Below, piece after piece: positions 9,623 to 17,763 of a DNA stretch of 64,000 nucleotides (position 1 is its first letter; each line of letters opens with the position of its first letter). The stretch spans positions 889,501-953,500 of the forward strand of contig CP128433.1 of the NCBI GenBank assembly GCA_032615215.1, given 5' to 3'. The stretch comes from Microbulbifer sp. MKSA007. Lineage in GTDB: Bacteria; Pseudomonadota; Gammaproteobacteria; Pseudomonadales; Cellvibrionaceae. The translations under genes were made by a program, and so were the position numbers. Under the pieces are notes generated by a model. It was not told where the DNA came from, made no database searches, and saw only the letters and a list, made by a program, of their open reading frames with translations.

Positions 9623-9649
9623 ATGTGCCTACCAGTGAAGTAGGCACAT
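9623..9649 (-). terminator. Hairpin downstream of MFS-PlsC copy 2
   Basis: ATGTGCCTAC and GTAGGCACAT form a perfect ten-pair stem with a seven-base loop, 29 bases after the stop of copy 2 on the minus strand. The following minus-strand sequence is AT-rich but lacks a long T-run, so termination is likely but unproven. Confidence 0.5.
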
Positions 9650-9677
9650 ATCCTTGTTGGTTAAGAAAAAGGGGAGG

Positions 9678-11564
9678 CTAACGCTTCTCTCCGCGCAAGC
9701 CCAGCACCTGGCGGTATAGAGCCTCTGCCTTGGCACCGGCTGCTTCGACAGGCCTGCCGGCAACGACGCTCACCCGCGACCAAAAACGCTTAGGCAATGT
9801 AGTGAAGGCATGACCGTCTTTGTGGCTGAAAAAGCTACCCCAGAGACCTTGGAGGGCCATAGGAATTACAGGGACGGGGGTTCTCTCCAGAATTTTTTCT
9901 ATGCCGGCTTTAAATGGCTGTAGTTCTCCGTCTTTAGTTAACTGACCTTCGGGGAATATGCAGAGAAGATCTCCATCTTTTAGCCCGTCCTCAATGGCTT
10001 GAAAAGCCTGTTCATACCCTTCAGGGTCTTTCTGCTTGGAGCAAATTGGAATTGCCCTGCCTGTTTTGAAGACGAAGTGCAAAATTGGAATTTCATAAAT
10101 GGGCTTGTACATAATAAAGCGGATAGGGCGGCGAACAGCGCCGGCGAGTAATAGTGCGTCGACATAACTCACATGATTACAAGCGATTAGGGCTGGTCCC
10201 TCTGTGGGTATCTGTTCAAGCCCTTGGTGCTTTACCCGGTACATGGTGTGGGATAAGGCCCAGATCAAAAAGCGCATAGCAAATTCTGGCACCTTGGCGA
10301 ACACAAAAATGGCGACCGCCGCATTCATAAGGGCAATTACAAGAAAGAACTGCGGTATGGTCGCGTCTAGCATATTGAGGAACAGAATTCCAAGTAGAGC
10401 CGAAACCACCATGAAGAGGGCGTTCAAAATATTGTTTACGGAGATGATTTGTGCACGAATTGCCGGGTCGGATCGGTCCTGGATCATGGTGTACAGAGGA
10501 ACGATGTAAAGCCCCCCAAACATCCCCAGCAGTACCAAGCAACTGAGAAGAGAGTATGCACCATCGGTACTTAGAAATGCAGTAAAGCTGGCTTCATGGA
10601 GTTCTGCAAAGTTTCCCCCGACAATACCCAGGGCGATACCACTTATGGTCAGTCCAGTCGCGCCAACAGGCACCAGGCCAAGTTCAATAAATCCACTGGA
10701 GAGGCGCTCGCAGATCAAGGACCCAATGGCAATACCAATGGTAAAACTGCATAGTAGCAATGTAACCACTGATTCACTGCCACCTAGGACATTCTTGGTA
10801 AAACTGGGAATTTGTGTCAGATATGCCGCTCCCATTAACCAAAACCAAGATATTCCAATAATGGAGTAGAAAATTGAGGGAGTATTCGCGCTGGCACGGA
10901 GTATTTTATGGGTTTGAGTAATTGGGTTAGGGTTTATTTTGAGATTGGGTGTGGGGGCTGGCGCCGCAGGAATTGAGCGGCTGGCCAGATATCCCAGGGT
11001 AGCTGCACCCATAATTACCAGGCCTAAGTAGAGGACCCCTTGTTGCCCATGGCCTGTGAGGCCTGCGAGTAGGCTACCGACAATCGTTCCCGTCAAAATG
11101 GCCACAAATGTCCCCATTTCCACCAGAGCATTGCCCCCTATCAGTTCGGAACGCTTCAAGTGCTGAGGGATAATCGCGTACTTCACAGGGCCAAAAAAGG
11201 CGGACTGTATGCCCAGGAGAAAGAGCACAGTTAAACAGAGTGCGTTGCTTCCGCTAAAAAGGGCGAAAACACCCAGAGCACCGATTCCGATCTCTCCTAG
11301 CTTAATCCAGCGTATCAACCTCCCCTTGTCGTATTTGTCTGCGATCTGACCGGCGGAAGCAGAAAATAAGAAAAAGGGAAGAATAAACAAACCAGCAGCC
11401 AGGTTAATTAGTGCATTCGCTTCGCTTTCCACCAGGCGAAAGGCGATCATGACAATTAGGGCATTTTTATAAACATTGTCATTGAAGGCGCCCAGGAACT
11501 GGGTGCAGAAGAACGGCAAAAAGCGGCGGCTAGTGAGAAGATGAAACTGAGACTGGTTAGCCAT
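9678..11564 (-). CDS. LplT-like MFS transporter fused to PlsC acyltransferase (copy 2, intact)
   Basis: This 628-residue inner-membrane protein has an MFS domain of the LplT/lysophospholipid-transporter type (residues about 1-410) and a PlsC-type acyltransferase (about 420-628). The MFS part begins SRRFLPFFCTQFLGAFNDNV, characteristic of this branch. The acyltransferase keeps ACNHVSYVD (HxxxxD) and FPEGQLTKDG (block III), so it should be active, probably re-acylating lysophospholipid or lysophosphatidate. In many bacteria a third, acyl-ACP-synthetase domain follows; it is absent here. ATG 11564 is chosen over an upstream TTG because AGAGAG precedes it. Copy 1 lies 174 bases downstream in tandem. 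Confidence 0.85.
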   Translation of the reverse strand: MANQSQFHLLTSRRFLPFFCTQFLGAFNDNVYKNALIVMIAFRLVESEANALINLAAGLFILPFFLFSASAGQIADKYDKGRLIRWIKLGEIGIGALGVFALFSGSNALCLTVLFLLGIQSAFFGPVKYAIIPQHLKRSELIGGNALVEMGTFVAILTGTIVGSLLAGLTGHGQQGVLYLGLVIMGAATLGYLASRSIPAAPAPTPNLKINPNPITQTHKILRASANTPSIFYSIIGISWFWLMGAAYLTQIPSFTKNVLGGSESVVTLLLCSFTIGIAIGSLICERLSSGFIELGLVPVGATGLTISGIALGIVGGNFAELHEASFTAFLSTDGAYSLLSCLVLLGMFGGLYIVPLYTMIQDRSDPAIRAQIISVNNILNALFMVVSALLGILFLNMLDATIPQFFLVIALMNAAVAIFVFAKVPEFAMRFLIWALSHTMYRVKHQGLEQIPTEGPALIACNHVSYVDALLLAGAVRRPIRFIMYKPIYEIPILHFVFKTGRAIPICSKQKDPEGYEQAFQAIEDGLKDGDLLCIFPEGQLTKDGELQPFKAGIEKILERTPVPVIPMALQGLWGSFFSHKDGHAFTTLPKRFWSRVSVVAGRPVEAAGAKAEALYRQVLGLRGEKR

Positions 11565-11699
11565 TGGCAACTCTCTTCTTATTTAAGTGGGCTAATGGTA
11601 AGTCATACTGCCGACGGGAGGTATCCCCTGTGATAGTGGGTACATTGGTACGATAGATTAGGGGTTGTTGGGAGAGAGGTAGAATTGGTTGGGGGGAAA

Positions 11700-11721
11700 C
11701 CTGGCCGCGTGGGCGGCCAGG
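11700..11721 (-). terminator. Probable terminator of the M13 peptidase gene
   Basis: CCTGGCCGC and GCGGCCAGG form a nine-pair GC-rich stem with a four-base loop, fourteen bases past the peptidase stop. On the minus strand it is followed by TTT. Short T-run, so moderate confidence. Confidence 0.55.
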
Positions 11722-11734
11722 TGAGGGTACCGGT

Positions 11735-13795
11735 TTACCAGACAGTTACCCGTTCCTCTTCAGGCAGGTACATACCGTCGCCTTCCTTAATATCGAATGC
11801 TTCGTAGAAGGCATCGATATTTGGCAGTACGCCTTTCACACGATACTCAGCGGGAGAGTGGCTATCTACCTTCAAACGTCCACTGAGGGCTTTATCGCGC
11901 ATCTTGCTGCGCCACACCTGAGCCCAGCCCATAAAGACCCTCTGATCGCCAGTAAAGCCGTCAATAACAGGTGCCTCTTCTCCATCTAGAGACATTTTAT
12001 AAGCTTTATAGGCAATTCCCAGGCCTGACAAATCGCCGATATTCTCGCCCAGGGTCAGCTCGCCGTTGATGTGCTCACCCTCAAGCGGCTCGTAGGTGTT
12101 GTACTGGGATACGAGCTTGCTGGTCAGCTGTTCAAAATTGTCACGATCGGAGTCGGTCCACCAGTTGTTGAGATAGCCGCGCCCATCAAATTTACTGCCT
12201 TTATCATCGAACCCGTGTCCAATCTCGTGGCCGATTACACCGCCGATACCACCGTAGTTGACTGCATCATCCGCATTCATATTAAAGAATGGTGGTTGCA
12301 GAATCGCTGCAGGGAATACGATTTCATTCATGGCTGGGTTGTAGTAAGCATTCACCGTCTGTGGGCTCATGCCCCACTCATCACGATCAATTGGCTTACC
12401 CAGCTTATTGCGATCGTAAGAGGACTCAAACAAGTTGGCTGCCAGAACGTTGCCAATCAGGTCATCGGATTTAACCGTCAAGTTACTATAGTCACGCCAC
12501 TTGTCTGGGTAGCCGATTTTTGTGGAAAAATTGCTTAGCTTAAACAGAGCCTGCTTTTTGGTGTCTTCGCCCATCCACTCGAGGGACTCAATGGATTCCC
12601 GGTAAGCGGCTTTCAGATTGTCCACAAGTACAATCATTCGCTCTTTGGCTTCCGGTGGGAAGTGCTTTTCTACGTAACGCTTACCGACCAGCTCGCCAAC
12701 AGAACCATTAACGAATTCCACTCCGCGCTTCCAACGGGGCTCCATCTGCTCGATACCGTGAACGGTGGTGCCATAGAAGTCAAAGCGCAATTGTGCGATT
12801 TCGTCATGCATGTAGGGCGCCGCTGCATTGAGTACTTTGACCTTCAGATAGCGCTTCCAGGTTGCCAGTTCAGTATTGGCAATAATCTTATTGGCCGCTT
12901 CCAGGTACTCAGGCTGGCCGACAATAAAATTATCTGCTTTTTTCAATTGGGCTTTGGCCAGGTAGCTGTCCCAATCTACAACGGGCATTAGCTCTTTAAG
13001 TTCAGCAACAGTTTTCTTGTTGTAATACTTTTCCGGGTCCCGGTTATCAACGCGGCTGCGATGGTGTTTTGCCAAACTTTTCTCGAGTTTGAAGATTTTG
13101 TTGGCAAAGTCGTCAGCCTCTTTAAGTCCCGCGAGGTCTTGCAGGTCAGTGAGGTAGGTTATATAAGCTTCGCGGAGCTTTTTACTCTTCTCAGTGTCTT
13201 CGAAGTAGTAGTCGCGATCAGGGAGTCCTAGGCCTGCCTGCCACAGGAAGGTCATGTAGTTTTCTACTTGTTTCAGGTCCTGCCAGATGCTGCCACCAAA
13301 TGGTACATCGTAGCCGACGGTGTCCGCATAGGCGAAGAAATCGGTAAGACCCTTGCGGCTCTTAATTGCATCAACTTTGGCGAGTTCGCCGGAAATAGCG
13401 GAGAGCCCTTTTTTCTCGATCAGCTTTTTATCCATAAAGCTGTTGTAGAGATCTCCGATTTGCTTGGCATCGGCGCTCTTAGCTCCTTGGCTGGCTTCCA
13501 TAATCAGAGCTTTGACTTGCTCGGTACTTTGATCTCTCAGAATAGAGAAACCACCCCAGCGGGACTTGTCCGCAGGGATTTCAGTATTCTTCAGCCAAGT
13601 GCCGTTTACATAAGCAAAGAAGTCGTCTTGAGGCCGTACACTGGTATCCATGGCATTTAGGTCAATACCTGAGGAGAGCTTTACCTGATCAATGGTAGCT
13701 TTACTGTTAGTGTGGTCATGAGCGACTGCGAAGAGGGGAGCCTGGACTCCGATCAGGGTACCAGCGATAGCGAGTGGTAATAGTAATTTTTTCAT
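11735..13795 (-). CDS. M13-family (PepO/neprilysin-like) zinc metallopeptidase
   Basis: A 686-residue secreted endopeptidase. A signal peptide (KKLLLPLAIAGTLIGVQAPL) leads to the N-terminal M13 domain beginning RPQDDFFAYVNGTWLKN. The catalytic domain has NAYYNPAMNEIVFPAAILQ, the zinc motif VIGHEIGHGFDDKG, and LGENIGDLSGL, supplying the third zinc ligand. The protein ends in VTVW, a variant of the family's CxxW C-terminus without the Cys. M13 enzymes cleave peptides up to about 40 residues. The ATG at 13795 fits the signal peptide better than one eleven codons upstream. It is monocistronic, with a terminator-like hairpin after its stop. Confidence 0.93.
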   Translation of the reverse strand: MKKLLLPLAIAGTLIGVQAPLFAVAHDHTNSKATIDQVKLSSGIDLNAMDTSVRPQDDFFAYVNGTWLKNTEIPADKSRWGGFSILRDQSTEQVKALIMEASQGAKSADAKQIGDLYNSFMDKKLIEKKGLSAISGELAKVDAIKSRKGLTDFFAYADTVGYDVPFGGSIWQDLKQVENYMTFLWQAGLGLPDRDYYFEDTEKSKKLREAYITYLTDLQDLAGLKEADDFANKIFKLEKSLAKHHRSRVDNRDPEKYYNKKTVAELKELMPVVDWDSYLAKAQLKKADNFIVGQPEYLEAANKIIANTELATWKRYLKVKVLNAAAPYMHDEIAQLRFDFYGTTVHGIEQMEPRWKRGVEFVNGSVGELVGKRYVEKHFPPEAKERMIVLVDNLKAAYRESIESLEWMGEDTKKQALFKLSNFSTKIGYPDKWRDYSNLTVKSDDLIGNVLAANLFESSYDRNKLGKPIDRDEWGMSPQTVNAYYNPAMNEIVFPAAILQPPFFNMNADDAVNYGGIGGVIGHEIGHGFDDKGSKFDGRGYLNNWWTDSDRDNFEQLTSKLVSQYNTYEPLEGEHINGELTLGENIGDLSGLGIAYKAYKMSLDGEEAPVIDGFTGDQRVFMGWAQVWRSKMRDKALSGRLKVDSHSPAEYRVKGVLPNIDAFYEAFDIKEGDGMYLPEEERVTVW

Positions 13796-13943
13796 CTTTG
13801 CTCTTTTGGCTGAATGTCCGTAGAGCATACTAAAAGCAGGGGGAGCCTGGGCAAGGGGCTGCGCCTAGCGGGGGATAGGGGGTGTTGAAGTGAGTTGAAC
13901 TCTCCAAGCCCTGTTGAGCAGAGCTTGGAGTTTAGGTGTCTTA

Positions 13944-15152
13944 TTAGTCTGGTAAGCGGAATGTGATAGGAATTGAAAAACTGTAGCTATCAGCACCTAA
14001 CTGCATAGGTACACCAGGGTAAGGCTCCGCTCGGCGAACGGCAGCTTGGGCTTCTCGGTTGAGACTGGAGAAACGGGACTCCTGGATCGGCTGGATGTCT
14101 ATCAACTGTCCCTGGGAGCCGATCGTCACATTTAAGCGAACACTACCTTCTTGGCCCCGCTCTTGGGCCCGTTTAGGGTAGCGAATGTAGCGGAAGGTGT
14201 GGCGCAGTAAGCTGGAGTGGTAGATCTGACGTGCCAGAATCATATCAGCCGTTAGGGGAGCCTCCTCTTCCATCATATCTTCGACATCTGCAGCCAGCAC
14301 CGGGCCATCCTCGGGGGGGACTGTAATCAGCTCAATCTCATCCTCAGCTTGTGCTGGAAGGGCCCCTTCCGGTTGTGGTCCCTGTTCACTGTCCCCTTGA
14401 ATACTATCGGCCTCAGTTACAACCGTTGCTGCGGGAGCGGTTGCGGCTAGGGCCAGAGTTGGAGGCGGAAGATCAGCGATTTCAATAGCTGGTTTAGGCT
14501 TAGTGGCTTCGGTTGGCGCCCCTTCGGCGGCAATGGCCTCTTCCTGGCTTATTTGCTTGAGTTGTAATTCGGCAATTCTCTCGCTTGTTGGGGCCAGGGA
14601 CTCGAATGTAGTTACCAGGCTACCTGACACTTGGCCGGCGGAAAGCAGCCCATCTTTAAAGTCAGTAGAGGGAGGGACAGAACCAATCCAGGCTCGTAGC
14701 AAGGTATTGAAGAAGTCGGGGTCAGCAATCTCTCCAAGTCGAATACTGTTAAGGGAGATTGTTGTCGAGCCGGTATCGGCGGCGAACTCGATACTCAATT
14801 GATCACCGTGAGCAAAGCGCCCCTTAAACAGATTGGCAAAGGTCACCATGTTTTCTGCCTGACTGCTGAGCGTATCTCCACGGTTGTTAATCGCAATGGC
14901 TTCCATCCATTGATTGCGGAGTCGCCGTGCCGGCAGACTTTTGGTGATAACACGAACCTCCAAGCGCCGAGGAATATTGTTATCGAGTAGTGTGCTGGAA
15001 TCCCGGGTTAGATTTTCCGAGTATATTGCAGCGATATAAATGTCTTTATTAAATTGTTTTTCTAGTGCAAGACCGTTTAAAAGTGGTGCAGCTTTCGCAG
15101 TGAGAGCAAATGTAAACACCCAAAAAGAGAGGACAATTTTTATCGATTTCAT
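13944..15152 (-). CDS. Chalcone-isomerase-like domain fused to a TonB C-terminal domain
   Basis: This 402-residue protein starts with a signal peptide ending near TAKAA. Residues about 22-170 resemble the bacterial secreted chalcone-isomerase-like family: NGLALEKQFNKDIYIAAIY, RRLEVRVITKSLPARRLRNQ and FFNTLLRAWIGSVPPSTDFK fit its pattern. A Pro/Ala/Glu-rich linker (about 205-300) spans part of the periplasm. The last 90 residues, from FRYIRYPKRAQERGQEGSVR, are a TonB C-terminal fold. There is no obvious N-terminal TonB anchor other than the signal peptide, so it may be a soluble periplasmic protein that borrows the TonB fold. Neither enzyme activity nor energy transduction is shown. The first-domain call is from memory of the family pattern. 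Confidence 0.68.
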   Translation of the reverse strand: MKSIKIVLSFWVFTFALTAKAAPLLNGLALEKQFNKDIYIAAIYSENLTRDSSTLLDNNIPRRLEVRVITKSLPARRLRNQWMEAIAINNRGDTLSSQAENMVTFANLFKGRFAHGDQLSIEFAADTGSTTISLNSIRLGEIADPDFFNTLLRAWIGSVPPSTDFKDGLLSAGQVSGSLVTTFESLAPTSERIAELQLKQISQEEAIAAEGAPTEATKPKPAIEIADLPPPTLALAATAPAATVVTEADSIQGDSEQGPQPEGALPAQAEDEIELITVPPEDGPVLAADVEDMMEEEAPLTADMILARQIYHSSLLRHTFRYIRYPKRAQERGQEGSVRLNVTIGSQGQLIDIQPIQESRFSSLNREAQAAVRRAEPYPGVPMQLGADSYSFSIPITFRLPD

Positions 15153-15497
15153 TGTTCTACGGTGTCTCAGTAGCAGGAGTAAAATGTTCCGCTAAGTAAG
15201 AATTCAGGGGCCCCAACCCCAATGCACACAAGTCAGATTAAAAAGTGCGCGCCCAAAGCTTGTGAGAGTACAATGTACTACTCACTACATCTAACTCTAC
15301 TGTAACTGGAACGGAGTTCAAGCCTGATAAGGTCAGACTGTCCTCATTCGCCCAAGATAAAGGGTTGGTAAGGAAACGATTGTCACACTTAGAAACAGGT
15401 GTGCTAGGTCGATATCGTTTAGAATGGCACTTTGCAGAGTGGCTTAGGCCACTCTTTTCAGGAAAATGGAATAGTTTTCACTAAATTTGAATTGTGC

Positions 15498-16208
15498 ATG
15501 GAAATTAAACCTCTTAGCGAGTATCCACGGGATGCTGTGGATCGTCTTCTCAATGTCATCCATCTATTTCGGGATATTCGTGCCTCGAGTGAGTGGCAAT
15601 ACGATGTATTGCTAAAGCGCTCCCGGTTGGTCAGCCTTCAGTCGGGTGAACAGCTGCTGCGTGCAGGGGATGTGGATCAATGGGTCTACTTCTTGTTACG
15701 CGGTGAGTTACATGTGAAGGTGAACAGTCCCGCAGCTGAGGAGGCTCCGGGAAATGAACGTCCTTTGGCGGTAATACGTCCAGGTGAGTTATTTGGTGAT
15801 TTGTCGATGCTATTGGCGGAGCCCCGCAGTGCCGATGTATTTGCCGCGAATAATAGCCAGGATACTCAGGTTCTGGGCGTTGATTGTACGCTGTTTGGTG
15901 ACCTGGAAGACTTATCACTTTTACAGTTGCCAGCAAAACTGGTTTTCTATCGCAATATGGTGCATTCATTGCGTTGGAAACTGGAGGTCTATAGGTCCAA
16001 GTATCCGGGGCATCAGTTGGCGAATAGCCATAGAAAGCTGAAACTTTATACGGGACCAAAAAATAGCCGGGAAGAGTTAATTGCCTTAGCGGAACAGGCT
16101 AAAGCTTTGGCTCAAATTCTGCTCGACTGGAATGCGGAGTTTGGTTCTGGTGAGCTGGTTGATGATGAATCCGACATGCTTGGATTTCTGGAATCTATGC
16201 TGTCGTAG
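15498..16208 (+). CDS. Cyclic-nucleotide-binding-domain protein without a DNA-binding domain
   Basis: This 236-residue protein has a CRP-type cNMP-binding beta-barrel at about residues 35-150: LQSGEQLLRAGDVDQWVYFL, then the phosphate-binding-cassette region GELFGDLSMLLAEPRSADV with the E/R pair expected for nucleotide contact. No helix-turn-helix follows; the C-terminus is helical and acidic, ending in FLESMLS. It may sense a nucleotide and act through protein contacts. I use the ATG at 15498; an in-frame TTG at 15432 would add 22 codons, and neither start has a strong ribosome site. It is divergent from the TonB-fusion gene, with 345 bases between that contain no other gene I can see. Confidence 0.75.
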   Translation: MEIKPLSEYPRDAVDRLLNVIHLFRDIRASSEWQYDVLLKRSRLVSLQSGEQLLRAGDVDQWVYFLLRGELHVKVNSPAAEEAPGNERPLAVIRPGELFGDLSMLLAEPRSADVFAANNSQDTQVLGVDCTLFGDLEDLSLLQLPAKLVFYRNMVHSLRWKLEVYRSKYPGHQLANSHRKLKLYTGPKNSREELIALAEQAKALAQILLDWNAEFGSGELVDDESDMLGFLESMLS

Positions 16209-16548
16209 AGATATCCCGTTCAAACCAAGGGCGAGAGAATTATTTCCTCGCTCCTGACTGCTCTCCCTCCTCTTTGTACTTATTTTTATTGGCACATGTG
16301 TACACCTTTCTTAAGGGGGGACTATCTGCTGATTTCAGTCTAAATTTGTAGATCACTCGGATATTTCATTTGCCCGACATTAACCACGTATTTATTGACA
16401 GAATTCGAGTGGGACACAGCGGAGCTTTTTATATGTCGCTGTGATTGTGTAAAAATCGCTTCGCTTCAGTTGTTATCGCAGATCCCTTCGATTGGATTTA
16501 AGACCCCTTTTACGATGGCGCATCATTGCCCAGCAGGTTTAGTAAGTT

Positions 16549-17763
16549 ATGAATGTATTGGTATCAATCTGGTCAAGGCGCAATTACCGGATGGCAATTA
16601 TTGTTTCGGTGATCGCTATTTTATGGCTGCTGAGTGGGCAGTTATTCTCCGATGCAGAGGATGAGCAGTCAGAACCTAAAGAGGTAACTGCCAAGAAGCC
16701 AGAGCCTGAATTGCGAATTCAAGCCCAAATCATTGAGTCCAGCCCATACGCCACTCAGATACTAGTGAATGGACGCACTGAGGCTAACCGGCATGTACGT
16801 TTGCGCGCTGAACTGGATGGCATTATTGCTGCACTTCCAGTTTCGGAAGGGCAGACAGTTAGACAAGGGGATGTCATTTGCGAAATCGAGGCTGAAGATC
16901 GTATCGAGCAACTGGCATTAGCTGAAGCGGCAAAACGCAAAGCAGAAATAGACTTTGCCGGTGCTGAGAAACTTAAGAAAAAAGGATTGCAGTCGGATAC
17001 AACAATGGCCCAGCAGCAAGTTGAGCTTGCCCGAAGTAAGGCGGAGTACACACGTGCCAAAGTGACGGTAGAGAAACTGAAAATTCGTGCACCATTTGCT
17101 GGAGTAGTGAATAGCCGAGCGGTGGAGCTGGGAGATTTTATTCGCCGGGGAGAGGAATGCGCGACCATTCTTGACTTGGATCCCATCTTAATTGTTGGCG
17201 AAGTTTCAGAGGATCAAGTGGGGAGCCTTGTTGAGGGCGGGCCGGCCAGAGCCCAATTACAAAGAGGGCTGCTAGTAGACGGATACCTCCGTTATATCAG
17301 TCAACAGGCGCAGGAAATTACTCGGGCTTACCGAGTGGAGGTAGCAGTAGATAATCCAGGTAATCAACTTCCCGGAGGCTTGAGTGGTCAGCTGGTCCTC
17401 CCGACCGGTGAAATTACGGCCCACCATATTAATGCTTCTCTACTCACGCTGGATGATAGCGGTGAATTGGGGGTACGGACTCTCAATGATAAAAACCAAG
17501 TGCAATTTATCAATGTTTCACTGGTTGGGGATGGTGATGGCGGCGTCTGGGTTTCTGGGCTGCCCGACACAGTCACTCTGATTACTGTGGGACAAGAATA
17601 TGTCACTACGGGAGATTTGGTTCGTGCGGAAATACTGAAAACTGGGGTGGAGTTTTCCCGGGAGAACGAAGCGAAGAAAGCTCCCGCAGTAGATTCCGCA
17701 GATTCCGCAGAGGTGACTCCGGTATCCGAAACTTCAGTGATTCCCGAGGGGGATTCGCGATGA
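16549..17763 (+). CDS. RND efflux periplasmic adaptor (membrane fusion protein)
   Basis: A 404-residue HlyD/AcrA-like adaptor. One N-terminal membrane helix (MAIIVSVIAILWLLSGQLF) anchors it. The lipoyl half-motifs are RLRAELDGIIAALPVSEGQT and IRAPFAGVVNSRAVELGDFI, either side of a helical hairpin rich in Ala/Lys/Glu (about 120-180). Beta-barrel and membrane-proximal domains follow. Its stop overlaps the start of the permease gene (ATGA), so the pair is co-translated. No outer-membrane channel gene is adjacent, so it probably uses a TolC-type protein encoded elsewhere. The preceding 340 bases hold no gene I recognise. Confidence 0.92.
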   Translation: MNVLVSIWSRRNYRMAIIVSVIAILWLLSGQLFSDAEDEQSEPKEVTAKKPEPELRIQAQIIESSPYATQILVNGRTEANRHVRLRAELDGIIAALPVSEGQTVRQGDVICEIEAEDRIEQLALAEAAKRKAEIDFAGAEKLKKKGLQSDTTMAQQQVELARSKAEYTRAKVTVEKLKIRAPFAGVVNSRAVELGDFIRRGEECATILDLDPILIVGEVSEDQVGSLVEGGPARAQLQRGLLVDGYLRYISQQAQEITRAYRVEVAVDNPGNQLPGGLSGQLVLPTGEITAHHINASLLTLDDSGELGVRTLNDKNQVQFINVSLVGDGDGGVWVSGLPDTVTLITVGQEYVTTGDLVRAEILKTGVEFSRENEAKKAPAVDSADSAEVTPVSETSVIPEGDSR

